Below the pieces are notes generated by a model. The model ran no database searches and was not told the origin of the DNA. It saw nothing but the letters and a program-made list of their open reading frames with translations. A stretch of DNA of 64,000 nt from Marinobacter sp. F4218 (lineage in GTDB: Bacteria; Pseudomonadota; Gammaproteobacteria; Pseudomonadales; Oleiphilaceae): assembly GCF_019443085.1 (NCBI RefSeq), contig NZ_JAHZIL010000002.1:62001-126000 (forward strand), read 5' to 3'. Made by a program: the position numbers and the translations under genes. Below, one piece after another: positions 19,001 to 29,161 of this stretch (position 1 is its first letter; the number at the start of each line of letters is the position of its first letter).

Positions 19001-20134
19001 ATGGCGATTGATTACCAAAGCCTGGCAGTGAAAGGGGTTCAGGCGCTGTCTCCCTATCAGCCGGGCAAACCGATTGAAGAGCTGGCCCGTGAGCTGGGCC
19101 TGAATCCGGCCGATATCGTCAAGCTGGCCAGTAACGAGAACCCGCTCGGGCCCAGTGATAAAGCGCTTGCGGCCGTTAGGGAGGCGCTGCCGGAACTGTG
19201 CCTGTATCCCGATGGTAATGGTTTTGACCTGAAACAGGCTTTGGCGGCCCGATTTGGTGTCGGTATGGACCAGATCACCCTGGGTAACGGCTCGAACGAT
19301 GTGCTGGAAGTGATTGCCCGCTGTTTCGCGGACCGTGACTCGGAAGTCGTTTTCTCCCAGTATGCCTTTGCTGTTTATCCCCTGGTGACTCAGGCCATTG
19401 GCGCCAAAGGCATATCGGTACCGGCAAAGGCGTGGGGGCACGATCTTGACGCCATGGCCGCAGCCGTGACCGATCGCACGCGACTGATCTTTGTGGCCAA
19501 CCCGAATAATCCGACCGGCACGGTTCACGAGGCTGAAGCGATCGAGGCGTTTCTGGAAAAAATCCCCGCCAATGTCCTCGTTGTTCTCGACGAAGCCTAT
19601 TGCGAATACCTCCAGGGTGATCAGTACCCTGATGGCGTCAAGCTGCTGAGCCGGTTTCCCAATCTGATTGTCTGCAGGACCTTCTCCAAGGCTTGGGGAC
19701 TGGCCGCGCTCCGGGTCGGCTACAGTATCTGCTCAGCAGCGATTGCCGATATCCTCAACCGTGTTCGCCAGCCCTTCAACGTTGATACGCTGGCTCTTGC
19801 AGCTGCTACTGCGGTGTTGGGTGACGACCAGTATCTGGAGCGATCCCGTGAGGTAAATGCCGCAGGACTGAAACAGCTGGAACAGGCGTTCGACAGGCTG
19901 GGCCTGGGCTACATACCGTCAGCCGGTAATTTTATTGCCGTTGACGTTGGCGGGCGGGCCCAGGACATCTATCAGTCACTGCTCGCCCAGGGCGTCATCG
20001 TTCGGCCGGTTGCCGGTTACGGAATGCCGAACCATTTACGGGTATCGGTAGGCCTGCAGGCTGACAACGATCGCTTTATCGACGCGCTGGAGCATGCGCT
20101 GCAGCCGCCAGGGCAGGGAGCCGCGGATGTCTGA
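19001..20134 (+). CDS. hisC: Histidinol-phosphate aminotransferase
   Basis: 377-residue class I/II PLP aminotransferase. Visible marks: KLASNENPLGPS at the substrate site, NPNNPTG, the PLP aspartate in VVLDEAYCEY, and the Schiff-base lysine in RTFSKAWGLAALRVG. In this genomic place, between pheA and tyrA-aroA, such enzymes often also act on aromatic keto acids, so a role in Phe/Tyr transamination is plausible beside histidine synthesis. Its stop overlaps the next start. Confidence 0.93.
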   Translation: MAIDYQSLAVKGVQALSPYQPGKPIEELARELGLNPADIVKLASNENPLGPSDKALAAVREALPELCLYPDGNGFDLKQALAARFGVGMDQITLGNGSNDVLEVIARCFADRDSEVVFSQYAFAVYPLVTQAIGAKGISVPAKAWGHDLDAMAAAVTDRTRLIFVANPNNPTGTVHEAEAIEAFLEKIPANVLVVLDEAYCEYLQGDQYPDGVKLLSRFPNLIVCRTFSKAWGLAALRVGYSICSAAIADILNRVRQPFNVDTLALAAATAVLGDDQYLERSREVNAAGLKQLEQAFDRLGLGYIPSAGNFIAVDVGGRAQDIYQSLLAQGVIVRPVAGYGMPNHLRVSVGLQADNDRFIDALEHALQPPGQGAADV

Positions 20135-22355
20135 TCAGCAGCCGCTCTTCAAGCGTGTCGCGATCATCGGGCTGGGCCTGATCGGCGGATCTCTGGCCTG
20201 CGCGATCCGGCGAAACGGTCTGGCAGAGGTAGTGGTTGGCGCCGACAAGCGCGCCGACGAGCTGGCGCTGGGTCATGAGCTCGGTGTCATTGATGAGGCC
20301 GCGGCATCAATCGAAGAGGCGGTGAAGGGGAGCGATCTGGTGGTTCTCGCGGTGCCGGTCCGTGCAACGCGAGCGGTGCTGGAGGAAATCCAGCCGTGGC
20401 TCGGTGAGAGCGCCGTGCTGACCGACGTTGGCAGCACCAAGTCCAGCTTTGTCGCCGATGTGGAGGCGGTTTTTGGGGCGCTGTCGCCGCAGGTAATTCC
20501 TGGGCACCCGATTGCCGGTTCCGAGAAAAGCGGTATCCGGGCGGCCAATCCGGATCTGTTTGCCAGGCACAAGGTTATCCTGACGCCTGATGAGCAGGTC
20601 AACCAGTCCGCATTGGATCGTTTGAAGCGGCTCTGGGAGGGGTGCGGCGCTACCGTGCTGACCATGTCGGTGGCCTATCATGACGAAGTGCTGGCGGCGA
20701 CCAGCCACCTCCCGCATCTGATCGCTTTCTCCCTGGTGGATACCCTTGCCGGCGAAGATGAGAACATGGACATCTTCCGATACGCTGCCGGTGGTTTCCG
20801 TGATTTCACGCGGATTGCCGCCAGTGACCCGGTAATGTGGCACGATATCTTCCTTTCGAACCAACAGGCAGTGCTTCGGGTGATCGACCATTTCACCCAC
20901 GATCTGGAACAGCTGCGTGAGGCGATTGCCAATCAGGACAGCGCCACGCTGCTGCGAGTTTTCAGTCGCGCCAAAGCAGCGCGGGAACACTTTTCAAAGA
21001 TGCTTTCAGGACAGGCTTACGTGACAAACAACAGTGAGAAACAGGTAACGTTCCGTCTTCAGCCCGGCAGCGCCGTTACCGGCGATATCCGGGTTCCGGG
21101 TGACAAATCCATGTCCCACCGCTCGATTATGCTGGGCGCGTTGGCTGACGGGACCACCGAGGTGAAAGGCTTCCTGGAGGGTGAGGACAGCCTGGCCACC
21201 CTGCAGGCATTTCGGGACATGGGTGTCACCATTGAGGGACCGGATGCCGGATTTGTGCGCATTCACGGCGTTGGTGTCAATGGTCTGCAGGCGCCGCGGG
21301 GACCGCTTTATCTGGGCAACTCCGGCACTGCCATGCGTCTGTTTGCCGGACTGCTCGCAGCTCAGCCGTTCGATTCCGAACTGACCGGTGATGCGAGTCT
21401 GTCCAAGCGCCCCATGGGTAGAGTGGCCGATCCGCTGCGGGCCATGGGTGCGGTAATCGACACCGCCGAGGGTGGTCGACCGCCGCTGAAAATCCGCGGC
21501 GGTCAGCACCTGAGTGGCATCCATTATGAGATGCCGGTTGCCAGCGCACAGGTGAAGTCCTGCCTGTTGCTGGCCGGTCTCTATGCCGAGGGCAGTACTT
21601 CTGTAACCGAACCGGCACCGACCCGCGATCATACCGAGCGCATGCTGGCGGGTTTTGGTTACCACGTTCATCGCGACGGCGCGACCGCAAGCGTCTGTGG
21701 GGGTGGGCATCTCAAGGCCACCAACATCGACGTGCCGGCCGATATCTCGTCAGCGGCGTTTTTCCTGGTAGCCGCCAGTATCGCACCGGGCTCGGACCTT
21801 GTGCTGCGCCATGTGGGAATGAACCCGACACGGGTGGGTGTGATCAACATTCTCCGCATGATGGGGGCCGATATCGAAGTGCTTGACGAGCGGGAAATCG
21901 GTGGGGAGCCGGTGGCGGACCTGCGCGTCCGGGCGGCGGAGCTGCAAGGTATAGATATTCCCGAGGATCAGGTGCCACTGGCGATCGATGAGTTTCCGGT
22001 GCTGTTCATCGCCGCAACCTGCGCCAAGGGGCGCACCGTTCTCCGTGGGGCCGAAGAGCTTCGGGTCAAGGAAAGTGACCGGATCCAGGTGATGGCCGAT
22101 GGGCTTGCTGCGCTGGGCGTTGAAACCACGGTAACGCCGGATGGCATTGTCATCGAGGGCGACCAGACGATTGACGGCGGAACGGTCAACAGTCACGGCG
22201 ATCATCGAATTGCCATGTCCTTTGCGGTGGCATCGCTTCGGGCGGAAGCGGAGATAGAGGTCACAGACTGTGCCAACGTGGCAACGTCTTTCCCGGGATT
22301 CGTGGAGCTGGCCCGGAGCACCGGGATCCACGTCACCGCCGAGGGAGATGAGTAA
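20127..22355 (+). CDS. tyrA-aroA: Fusion of prephenate dehydrogenase and EPSP synthase
   Basis: Start 20127, with GGGAG six bases upstream, overlaps the hisC stop by eight bases. The 742-residue protein joins two enzymes. Residues 1-290 are prephenate/arogenate dehydrogenase: NAD site [25 protein letters not shown] and the ATSHLPH helix. Residues about 308-742 are 3-phosphoshikimate 1-carboxyvinyltransferase: [30 protein letters not shown] and LRVKESDRI. One polypeptide thus makes chorismate's precursor and uses prephenate for tyrosine. The same fusion is known from Pseudomonas and relatives. Confidence 0.96.
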   Translation: MSDQQPLFKRVAIIGLGLIGGSLACAIRRNGLAEVVVGADKRADELALGHELGVIDEAAASIEEAVKGSDLVVLAVPVRATRAVLEEIQPWLGESAVLTDVGSTKSSFVADVEAVFGALSPQVIPGHPIAGSEKSGIRAANPDLFARHKVILTPDEQVNQSALDRLKRLWEGCGATVLTMSVAYHDEVLAATSHLPHLIAFSLVDTLAGEDENMDIFRYAAGGFRDFTRIAASDPVMWHDIFLSNQQAVLRVIDHFTHDLEQLREAIANQDSATLLRVFSRAKAAREHFSKMLSGQAYVTNNSEKQVTFRLQPGSAVTGDIRVPGDKSMSHRSIMLGALADGTTEVKGFLEGEDSLATLQAFRDMGVTIEGPDAGFVRIHGVGVNGLQAPRGPLYLGNSGTAMRLFAGLLAAQPFDSELTGDASLSKRPMGRVADPLRAMGAVIDTAEGGRPPLKIRGGQHLSGIHYEMPVASAQVKSCLLLAGLYAEGSTSVTEPAPTRDHTERMLAGFGYHVHRDGATASVCGGGHLKATNIDVPADISSAAFFLVAASIAPGSDLVLRHVGMNPTRVGVINILRMMGADIEVLDEREIGGEPVADLRVRAAELQGIDIPEDQVPLAIDEFPVLFIAATCAKGRTVLRGAEELRVKESDRIQVMADGLAALGVETTVTPDGIVIEGDQTIDGGTVNSHGDHRIAMSFAVASLRAEAEIEVTDCANVATSFPGFVELARSTGIHVTAEGDE

Positions 22356-23035
22356 TGTCTGAGAGCGTGGCGACGGTTATTACCGTTGATGGGCCGGGTG
22401 GATCGGGCAAAGGTACCATTACCCAGATGCTGGCGACGAAGCTGGGATTTCATCTTCTGGACAGTGGTGCACTCTATCGGCTGACCGCCCTTGCCGCCGT
22501 GCGCCAGGGGGTTTCCTTGGATGATGAGGCCAGCCTGGTAGGTGTTGCGGCCTCCCTGGATGTGGCGTTCCAGCCAACTCCGGCGGGAGAGCCGGCGAAA
22601 GTGATCCTGGCAGGGGAGGATGTGACCTCGGAAATTCGCACTGAGACCTGTGGCGACAACGCTTCCCGGGTTGCGGTGATGCAGCCGGTCCGGGATGCGC
22701 TGTTGCAACGGCAGCGGGATTTCAGGAAGCCCCCGGGATTGGTTGCCGATGGCCGGGATATGGGCACGGTTGTCTTTCCCGATGCGCCGGTGAAGATTTT
22801 CCTGACTGCCAGTGCCGAGGAGCGTGCCCGGAGACGATTTAGCCAGTTGAAGGACGCGGGTGTCGATGTTAACATTGATACCCTTTTAGAGGAGATACGG
22901 GTTCGTGATGAACGGGATATGAACCGTTCTGCAGCCCCTCTCAAGCCTGCAGATGATGCGCAAGTCATTGATTCTACGGGTTTGAGTATAGAAGAGGTGT
23001 TAGACAGGTGTATGGCCGCAGCAGGTCAGGCCTGA
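22355..23035 (+). CDS. cmk: Cytidylate kinase
   Basis: 226 residues. The ATP-binding P-loop is GPGGSGKGT, followed by [10 protein letters not shown], the CMP-binding [13 protein letters not shown] element and the lid region RARRRFSQL. It phosphorylates CMP and dCMP in the cytoplasm. Its ATG uses the last base of the tyrA-aroA stop (TAATG), so the two are co-translated. A gap of 130 bases separates it from rpsA. Confidence 0.96.
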   Translation: MSESVATVITVDGPGGSGKGTITQMLATKLGFHLLDSGALYRLTALAAVRQGVSLDDEASLVGVAASLDVAFQPTPAGEPAKVILAGEDVTSEIRTETCGDNASRVAVMQPVRDALLQRQRDFRKPPGLVADGRDMGTVVFPDAPVKIFLTASAEERARRRFSQLKDAGVDVNIDTLLEEIRVRDERDMNRSAAPLKPADDAQVIDSTGLSIEEVLDRCMAAAGQA

Positions 23036-23165
23036 CTACACCTTTTTGTCGTTCAAATGCCGGATGTGGCGTTATCGGCCAGCCACTGGCCATATCCGGA
23101 CATGACTAACAGACCGTGTTGCTGGTAGCACGGAGTAAACTTGCGTTGATCACATAGGACACATA

Positions 23166-24857
23166 ATGAGCGAGAGCTTTGCGGATCTTTTTGAAGAAAG
23201 CCTAAAAGAAATTGACATGCAACCGGGTTCCATCGTCCAGGGAACCGTAGTTGACGTCGACAGCGACTGGGTCACCGTTAACGCCGGACTGAAGTCCGAA
23301 GGCGTTATCCCCGCCTCCCAGTTCCTCAACGAAAAAGGCGAGTTGGAAGTTGCTATCGGCGACGTTGTCGATGTAGCTCTCGATGCTGTTGAAGACGGCT
23401 TCGGGGAAACCCGTCTGTCTCGTGAGAAGGCCAAGCGTGCCGAAGCTTGGAAGGTTCTTGAGAAGTCCTTCGAAGCGGAAGAGGTTGTCAAGGGTATTAT
23501 CAACGGTAAGGTCAAGGGTGGTTTCACCGTCGATCTGGCCGGCATCCGCGCCTTCCTACCCGGCTCTCTGGTAGATGTTCGTCCGGTTCGCGATACCGCG
23601 CATCTGGAGAACAAAGAACTCGAGTTCAAGGTTATCAAGCTGGACCAGAAGCGTAACAACGTGGTTGTTTCCCGCCGCGCCGTTCTGGAAGCTGAAAACA
23701 GCGCCGAGCGTGAAGCTCTGCTGGAAACCTTGACCGAAGGTCTGGAAATCAAAGGTATCGTCAAGAACCTGACCGACTACGGCGCGTTCGTAGATCTGGG
23801 CGGGGTTGACGGCCTGCTGCACATCACGGACATGGCTTGGAAGCGCATCAAGCATCCGAGCGAAATCGTGAATGTGGGCGATGAGATCAACGTTAAGGTC
23901 CTGAAGTTCGACCGTGAGCGTAACCGTGTATCACTGGGTCTGAAGCAACTGGGTGAAGATCCCTGGGTTGATATCAAGGGTCGCTATCCGGAAGGTACCA
24001 AGGTTACCGCACACGTAACCAACCTGACCGATTACGGCTGCTTCGCAGAGCTGGAAGAGGGTGTTGAGGGTCTGGTCCACGTTTCCGAAATGGATTGGAC
24101 CAACAAGAACATCCATCCGTCGAAAGTCGTCCAGGTTGGCGACGAAGTGGAAGTGATGATTCTGGATATCGACGAGGAGCGTCGTCGTATTTCTCTGGGT
24201 ATCAAGCAGTGCGTTTCCAACCCGTGGGAAGATTTCTCCAGCAACTTCAACAAGGGCGACCGTATCTCCGGTAAGATCAAGTCAATCACTGACTTCGGTA
24301 TCTTTATCGGCCTGGACGGTGGCATCGACGGTCTGGTTCACCTGTCTGACATCAGCTGGAACGAGACTGGCGAAGAAGCGGTTCGTGAATACAAGAAGGG
24401 TGATGAGGTTGAAACCGTTATCCTGTCTGTTGATCCGGAGCGCGAGCGCATTTCCCTCGGTATCAAGCAGCTCGAGAGCGACCCGTTCGCCGAGTTTGTA
24501 CAGCTGAACGACAAGGGCTCCATCGTGAAGGGCACCGTGTCTGCTGTTGATGCCAAGGCTGCGACCATTGCCCTGAATGACGAAGTCGAAGCCGTACTGA
24601 AGGCGTCTGAAATCAGCCGTGACCGTGTTGAAGATGCACGCAACGCGCTGAAGGAAGGCGAAGAAGTCGAAGCGAAGATTATCAGCATCGACCGCAAGAA
24701 CCGCATCATCAACCTGTCAGTGAAGTCCAAGGACGTTGAGGACGACAAGCAGGCACTTGAGGGTGTGCGGGCCAAAGCGGCTGAAACTTCTGGTGCGACC
24801 ACTATTGGTGATCTCATCAAGGAGCAGATGCAGCAGCAGAACGCCAACAAAGATTAA
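23166..24857 (+). CDS. rpsA: Ribosomal protein S1
   Basis: 563 residues made of six S1 RNA-binding repeats; the later ones show the pattern [21 protein letters not shown] and [43 protein letters not shown]1 helps mRNA bind the 30S subunit. The ORF begins [13 protein letters not shown] and has AGGA upstream. Codons are the strongly preferred set (many GGT, CGT, AAG), unlike the surrounding genes, as expected for a very highly expressed gene. A strong terminator follows. Confidence 0.98.
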   Translation: MSESFADLFEESLKEIDMQPGSIVQGTVVDVDSDWVTVNAGLKSEGVIPASQFLNEKGELEVAIGDVVDVALDAVEDGFGETRLSREKAKRAEAWKVLEKSFEAEEVVKGIINGKVKGGFTVDLAGIRAFLPGSLVDVRPVRDTAHLENKELEFKVIKLDQKRNNVVVSRRAVLEAENSAEREALLETLTEGLEIKGIVKNLTDYGAFVDLGGVDGLLHITDMAWKRIKHPSEIVNVGDEINVKVLKFDRERNRVSLGLKQLGEDPWVDIKGRYPEGTKVTAHVTNLTDYGCFAELEEGVEGLVHVSEMDWTNKNIHPSKVVQVGDEVEVMILDIDEERRRISLGIKQCVSNPWEDFSSNFNKGDRISGKIKSITDFGIFIGLDGGIDGLVHLSDISWNETGEEAVREYKKGDEVETVILSVDPERERISLGIKQLESDPFAEFVQLNDKGSIVKGTVSAVDAKAATIALNDEVEAVLKASEISRDRVEDARNALKEGEEVEAKIISIDRKNRIINLSVKSKDVEDDKQALEGVRAKAAETSGATTIGDLIKEQMQQQNANKD

Positions 24858-24880
24858 TATCTCAAGTTGGTAAGAAAAAA

Positions 24881-24906
24881 ACGGGCTCTAAGAGCCCGTT
24901 TTTTTT
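24881..24906 (+). terminator. Terminator after rpsA
   Basis: Arms ACGGGCTC / GAGCCCGT with a three-base loop, preceded by seven A and followed by eight T, 23 bases after the rpsA stop. Confidence 0.95.
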
Positions 24907-24991
24907 GTGTTTTTTTTTGGTTTGGCTAAACTGGTAGTCATGAGAGTCCGGTAATCGACGGTCGAATAATAATGAAAGAGGGAAACGCCTC

Positions 24992-25288
24992 ATGACGAAG
25001 TCCGAACTGGTCGAGCTGATCGCGTCCAAGCAAACTCAGCTCTCCGTTAAAGATGTAGAATTGGCTGTGAAGACCATCATTGAGCACATGTCTCAATCCC
25101 TTGCCGATGGTCAGAGAATTGAAATCCGGGGCTTTGGCAGTTTTTCCCTGCATCACAGGGCTGCTCGCACCGGCCGTAACCCCAAGACCGGAGAAGCGGT
25201 TCAGTTACCCGCCAAGTACGTGCCCCATTTCAAGCCGGGCAAAGAGTTGCGGGAACAGGTTAACGACAGTCTGAAAAAAGGCTTCTGA
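24992..25288 (+). CDS. ihfB: Integration host factor subunit beta
   Basis: 98 residues of a HU/IHF DNA-bending protein: [13 protein letters not shown] start, [14 protein letters not shown] and the beta-arm [16 protein letters not shown] carrying the intercalating proline. The run IEIRGFGSF and the longer C-terminal end fit IHF beta rather than HU. It pairs with IHF alpha to bend DNA. It lies immediately after rpsA, the usual place. Confidence 0.96.
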   Translation: MTKSELVELIASKQTQLSVKDVELAVKTIIEHMSQSLADGQRIEIRGFGSFSLHHRAARTGRNPKTGEAVQLPAKYVPHFKPGKELREQVNDSLKKGF

Positions 25289-25313
25289 CGCCGGATCGGG
25301 GAACGGGTATAAT
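25285..25313 (+). promoter_or_regulatory. Sigma-70-type promoter for lapAB
   Basis: A perfect TATAAT (25308-25313) lies 17 bases after CTGACG (25285-25290), ending 32 bases before the lapA start. It overlaps the end of ihfB. Confidence 0.6.
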
Positions 25314-25345
25314 TCGGGCTTTTCCGAAGCCCATCAGGGAGCGCT

Positions 25346-25654
25346 ATGGCTATGGCAGGATTGCAGAAAATTCTTATTATTCTGTTGGTACTGGTCCTTA
25401 TCCTGCTAGCACTCGTGTTTTCGCTCAATAATCAGGTGGCTGTTTCGCTCAATTTTCTGTTGTTCGAAACCCAGCCCCACGGGGTGGCTGTCTGGATTAT
25501 CATGGCATTTGTGATCGGCGCTCTGGTTGGAGTGCTGATCGCGATGCTGGCAACTGTTCGTAACTCGGTTTCCCGGCGAACTCTTCAGAAACGACTTGAT
25601 CGTGCCGAGCAGGCATTGGAGAAATCCAGGGCCCAGAACGACCGGACTCTTTAA
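25346..25654 (+). CDS. lapA: Lipopolysaccharide assembly protein A
   Basis: 102 residues with two membrane segments (about 8-27 and 44-65) and a helical cytoplasmic tail, the DUF1049 layout with VFSLNNQVAVSLNFLL between them. LapA works with LapB in the inner membrane to control LpxC level and so LPS synthesis. The start has CAGGGAG upstream; a second ATG six bases later is possible. The stop overlaps the lapB start (TAATG). Confidence 0.9.
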   Translation: MAMAGLQKILIILLVLVLILLALVFSLNNQVAVSLNFLLFETQPHGVAVWIIMAFVIGALVGVLIAMLATVRNSVSRRTLQKRLDRAEQALEKSRAQNDRTL

Positions 25655-26823
25655 TGGATATAGTGCTTCAGTGGCTGCTGCTCACCGCAGCGGTCGCGGC
25701 TGGCTGGGTAGCCGGCAGGCTAGGCAGCAATGGCCGCAGGACCAGAAAAACCATCTCCGACGAAGAGTCGGTGCGCGATCGTCTTCAGTTTCTGTTTACC
25801 AATTACTCCGACCAGGCCGTGGAAAATTTTGTTCAGTCCCTCGCGGTGAACAAGGATACGGTCAGTCTGCACCTCTCTATTGGCAGTCACTTCCGCCTTA
25901 AAGGCGAGACCGAGCGCGCAATCCTGATTCATCAGAATCTACTGGCCCGGCCAGAATTACCCACCCGCTTTTCACCCCAGGTAACTCTCGAATTGGCCAA
26001 GGACTATCTGAACGCCGGCCTTCTGGACCGGGCGGAAGCCTTGTTGCAACAATTGATGGGAGACCGAGACTACGGCCGCAAATCCGCCCAGCAGTTGATT
26101 GAGGTCTATCAGCAGGAAAAGGAATGGGGGAAGGCCGCTGACGTGGCACGGGCGCTGACTAAAGGCGATGCCGATCCGGCGATGTTCAAGATGCTTGCTT
26201 ACATTACCTGCGAATTGGCAGAAGAGTCGCTGCGGCGTGACGACCGCTGGGCGGCGCAGAAACTGGCGAAGGAAGCCCTGGATTACGATCATTCCTGTGT
26301 CAGGGCAACCCTGATACTGATGAAGCTGCAAGTTCGCCAGGGCAGTTTCCGGGAGGCGGCTAACCAGAGCCTGAAGGTCTTCGACCAGAATCCGGAGTTT
26401 GGCCCGGAGGCGGTTGACCGCCTGATGCGGTTGGAAAATGAGCACGGCGATGTTGGTCGCCTTGGTAAAAAGCTGCGCAAGCTCTACGAAAGCTATCCCA
26501 GTACGAGCCTGCTTCTGGCGCTGGTTGAATCGGTGGAACGTTCCTCTGGCCGACCGGCAGCCATTGATTTGTTAAGGCAGGAGCTCGAGACGCGCCCCAG
26601 TGTCAGGGGCTTGCTCCGGCTGGTGGAGATGGCCGGATACGAAAAAGGCATGACCACGGACGAAGGCCGGCTGGTCAGTCGGATTGGTCATCTGATTCTC
26701 TCCAATCGCCCGGTTTACCGTTGCGCGAATTGCGGGTTCTCCGGTCAACAGCTGCACTGGCTGTGCCCGAGTTGCAAACAATGGGAAACCGTACGCCCGA
26801 TCCAGGGCGTTGAAGCCGAATAA
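25654..26823 (+). CDS. lapB: Lipopolysaccharide assembly protein B
   Basis: 389 residues: one N-terminal membrane segment ([20 protein letters not shown]), a long run of TPR-type helical repeats (about 70-330), and a C-terminal rubredoxin-like metal site with two CxxC pairs (YRCANCGF and LCPSCKQW). LapB (YciM) brings FtsH to LpxC and thereby limits LPS synthesis; it needs the metal site. Co-translated with lapA. This is a direct link to FtsH function elsewhere in the cell. Confidence 0.95.
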   Translation: MDIVLQWLLLTAAVAAGWVAGRLGSNGRRTRKTISDEESVRDRLQFLFTNYSDQAVENFVQSLAVNKDTVSLHLSIGSHFRLKGETERAILIHQNLLARPELPTRFSPQVTLELAKDYLNAGLLDRAEALLQQLMGDRDYGRKSAQQLIEVYQQEKEWGKAADVARALTKGDADPAMFKMLAYITCELAEESLRRDDRWAAQKLAKEALDYDHSCVRATLILMKLQVRQGSFREAANQSLKVFDQNPEFGPEAVDRLMRLENEHGDVGRLGKKLRKLYESYPSTSLLLALVESVERSSGRPAAIDLLRQELETRPSVRGLLRLVEMAGYEKGMTTDEGRLVSRIGHLILSNRPVYRCANCGFSGQQLHWLCPSCKQWETVRPIQGVEAE

Positions 26824-26852
26824 CTTTTCTGACATTCCGCAGGACATTAAAC

Positions 26853-27563
26853 GTGCAAGACGCTAACGATCCGAAAATTATCGTCGCGCTGGATTTTCCC
26901 TCCGAGAATCCGGCGCTTGAGCTGGTGGACAAGCTGGATCCCGCCAAATGCCGTCTGAAGGTGGGTAAGGAGCTATTTACCCGTTCTGGCCCCCAACTGG
27001 TTCAGAACCTGCAACGGCGGGGATTCGAAGTCTTCCTTGATCTGAAGTTTCATGATATCCCCAACACAACGTCTGCAGCGGTGGCGGCTGCGGCGGACCT
27101 GGGGGTGTGGATGGTCAACGTGCACGCCTCGGGTGGCGAAAAGATGATGACCGCCTGTCGCGAACGCCTGGAGTCTTTCGGTGCCGATCGCCCATTGCTG
27201 ATTGCGGTAACGGTCCTGACCAGCATGAGCGCTGCAGACTTGGCAGGTATTGGCATTGTTGAATCGCCAGAGGCCCATGTGTCACGGCTTGCAACCCTGA
27301 CCCGAAATTGTGGTCTTGACGGTGTCGTGTGCTCGGCTCAGGAAGCGCCGACTCTGAAGGCGGAGCAGGGCGCCGATTTCCGGCTGGTCACGCCGGGCAT
27401 TCGGCCGCTGAGTGCGGCCAGAGGTGACCAGCAACGGATTATGACCCCGAGCGATGCGCTTCGGGCTGGCAGTGATTACTTGGTGATTGGTCGGCCGATT
27501 ACCCAGGCGTCTGATCCACTGGCGGCGCTGGAGGCGATACATCAGGAGGTGGCGACTCTCTGA
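26853..27563 (+). CDS. pyrF: Orotidine 5'-phosphate decarboxylase
   Basis: 236 residues from a GTG start (AGGA eight bases upstream). Active-site elements are IIVALDFPS, the [10 protein letters not shown] motif with the Asp-Lys pair, and the late phosphate-binding VTPGIRP and VIGRPIT. It catalyses the last step of UMP synthesis. A terminator with a tRNA behind it follows. Confidence 0.97.
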   Translation: MQDANDPKIIVALDFPSENPALELVDKLDPAKCRLKVGKELFTRSGPQLVQNLQRRGFEVFLDLKFHDIPNTTSAAVAAAADLGVWMVNVHASGGEKMMTACRERLESFGADRPLLIAVTVLTSMSAADLAGIGIVESPEAHVSRLATLTRNCGLDGVVCSAQEAPTLKAEQGADFRLVTPGIRPLSAARGDQQRIMTPSDALRAGSDYLVIGRPITQASDPLAALEAIHQEVATL

Positions 27564-27588
27564 GTCGCTTTGCCTTCGGCCAGAAATG

Positions 27589-27625
27589 AAAAAAGCCGCT
27601 GATTCCAGAAATCAGCGGCTTTTTT
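27589..27625. terminator. Two-way terminator between pyrF and tRNA-Asn
   Basis: Eleven-base arms AGCCGCTGATT / AATCAGCGGCT around a five-base loop, flanked by A5 on one side and T5 on the other, so it works for pyrF (plus) and the tRNA (minus). Confidence 0.92.
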
Positions 27626-27631
27626 GAATAG

Positions 27632-27707
27632 TGGCTCCCCGAGCTGGGCTCGAACCAGCGACAAACGGATTAACAGTCCGTTGCTCTACCAACTGAGCTA
27701 TCGGGGA
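27632..27707 (-). tRNA. tRNA-Asn(GTT)
   Basis: 76 bases read on the minus strand: acceptor TCCCCGA/TCGGGGA, D-loop AGCTCAGTTGGTAGAGC, anticodon stem-loop with GTT, T-loop GGTTCGAGCC, encoded CCA. Identical to the copy at 42238-42313. It lies between pyrF and the aspartate aminotransferase gene, on the same strand as the latter. Confidence 0.97.
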
Positions 27708-27731
27708 ACGTCGTCGTGTGACGAGGCGCGT

Positions 27732-27760
27732 ATATTAAGTTGGCAATACGCCCCCGTCAA
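27732..27760 (-). promoter_or_regulatory. Promoter of tRNA-Asn
   Basis: Minus-strand TTGACG (27760-27755), a 17-base spacer and TAATAT (27737-27732), 24 bases before the mature tRNA. It lies just downstream of the aminotransferase stop codon. Confidence 0.85.
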
Positions 27761-27777
27761 CCCCTGGTCGGAACTTT

Positions 27778-28962
27778 TTAGCCAAGTGCTTTTTGAAGGC
27801 GCTCGATGGCCTTTTTCAGGTTTTCCATGCTGGTGGCGAAGCTCAGGCGCATGTGGCCCGGGCAACCAAAGGCGGAGCCTGGAACCAGTGCCACGCCGGC
27901 GTCAGTCAGCAGCTTTTCGGCAAATTCCACGTCGGTGCTGACGCCTGAATCGGCGTCGATGGCGCCGTGGAAGCTCGGGAACACGTAGAAGGTGCCGTCG
28001 CCATTCAGGCACTCAACGCCCGGCAGTTTGTTCAGAGCCTCAACCAGCCAGTCGTGGCGCTCCTTGAATGCCTTGACCATGTCGCCAACGCAGCCCTGGT
28101 CCCCATCAAGCGCAGCCTGTGCCGCCGCCTGGGAGATGGAGGCCGGGTTAGAGGTGCTCTGTGACTGGATTTTTTTCATGGCACCGATAATTTTGGCCGG
28201 GCCCGCCGCGTAACCGATGCGCCAGCCTGTCATGGAGTAGGCCTTGGATACGCCGTTGAGCACGAAGGTGCGATCGTACAGCTCCGGGGTGGCGTTCAGG
28301 ATGTTGCAGAACGGCTTGCCAGTCCAGAGGATCGGTTCGTACATGTCATCGGTCGCGATCATGATGTTCGGGTGCTTTTTCAGAACTTCGCCAATCGCCT
28401 GTAGCTCTTCCAGGGTATAGGCCATACCGCTCGGGTTGGACGGACTGTTGATCACGAACAGACGGGTGCGCTCGGTGATGGCGTTTTCCAGCTGCTCAGG
28501 CGTAATCTTGAATCGGGTTTCCGCGCCGGTTTCGATGATCACCGGCTTGCCCTCGGCAACCAGGACCATGTCTGGGTAGGATACCCAGTAGGGAGCCGGA
28601 ATGATGGCTTCGTCACCCGGATTAAGAGTGGCAAGCGCCAGGTTGAAAAAGCTCTGTTTGCCTCCACTGGATACCAGTATCTGGTTGGCTTCGTAATCCA
28701 GGCCGTTGTCCCGTTTAAACTTCGCAATAATCGCTTTCTTCAGGGTCGGCGTACCATCCACAGCGGTATACTTTGTCTGGCCGTTGTTGATGGCTTCAAT
28801 GGCTGCCTGTTTGATGTGATCGGGAGTGTCGAAGTCCGGCTCGCCTGCACCCAGGCCAATGATGTCCTGGCCAGCTGCGCGGAGTTCCGCGGCTTTGTTG
28901 GTGACTGCGAGGGTGGGAGAGGGCTTGATCGCCTGTACACGGCTGGAAAGTTGAAGGTCCAA
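27778..28962 (-). CDS. aspC: Aspartate aminotransferase (class I, PLP)
   Basis: A TTG start at 28962 is chosen: AGGAG lies seven bases before it and the protein then begins with the usual LQLSSRVQAIKPS. The longer reading to 29121 is out of family. 394 residues with GAGEPDFDTPDHIK, NSPSNPSG, the PLP lysine in GVSKAYSMTGWRIGY and the C-terminal arginine region CPGHMRLSFATS. It interconverts aspartate/glutamate with their keto acids; the I-beta subgroup may also accept aromatic substrates. The tRNA-Asn downstream lies on the same strand. Confidence 0.93.
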   Translation of the reverse strand: MDLQLSSRVQAIKPSPTLAVTNKAAELRAAGQDIIGLGAGEPDFDTPDHIKQAAIEAINNGQTKYTAVDGTPTLKKAIIAKFKRDNGLDYEANQILVSSGGKQSFFNLALATLNPGDEAIIPAPYWVSYPDMVLVAEGKPVIIETGAETRFKITPEQLENAITERTRLFVINSPSNPSGMAYTLEELQAIGEVLKKHPNIMIATDDMYEPILWTGKPFCNILNATPELYDRTFVLNGVSKAYSMTGWRIGYAAGPAKIIGAMKKIQSQSTSNPASISQAAAQAALDGDQGCVGDMVKAFKERHDWLVEALNKLPGVECLNGDGTFYVFPSFHGAIDADSGVSTDVEFAEKLLTDAGVALVPGSAFGCPGHMRLSFATSMENLKKAIERLQKALG

Positions 28963-29161
28963 ACTTGCGCTCCTTAAAGCTGCGTCTGATAGGGCTGCGA
29001 TCGGCCGGGACTCGGTGCTTAAGCCATGGAGCTGGCTGATTTTCGCCCAGCCGTCGATCGCACTGATGGTATCATGAAGCCGGCGTAACGCTAAATTTCT
29101 CGACGGTTCGGGCCTGCGCAAGGGCTGTGTCTGTCAAAAAACCGGAGGTTGTCCGCCTATT

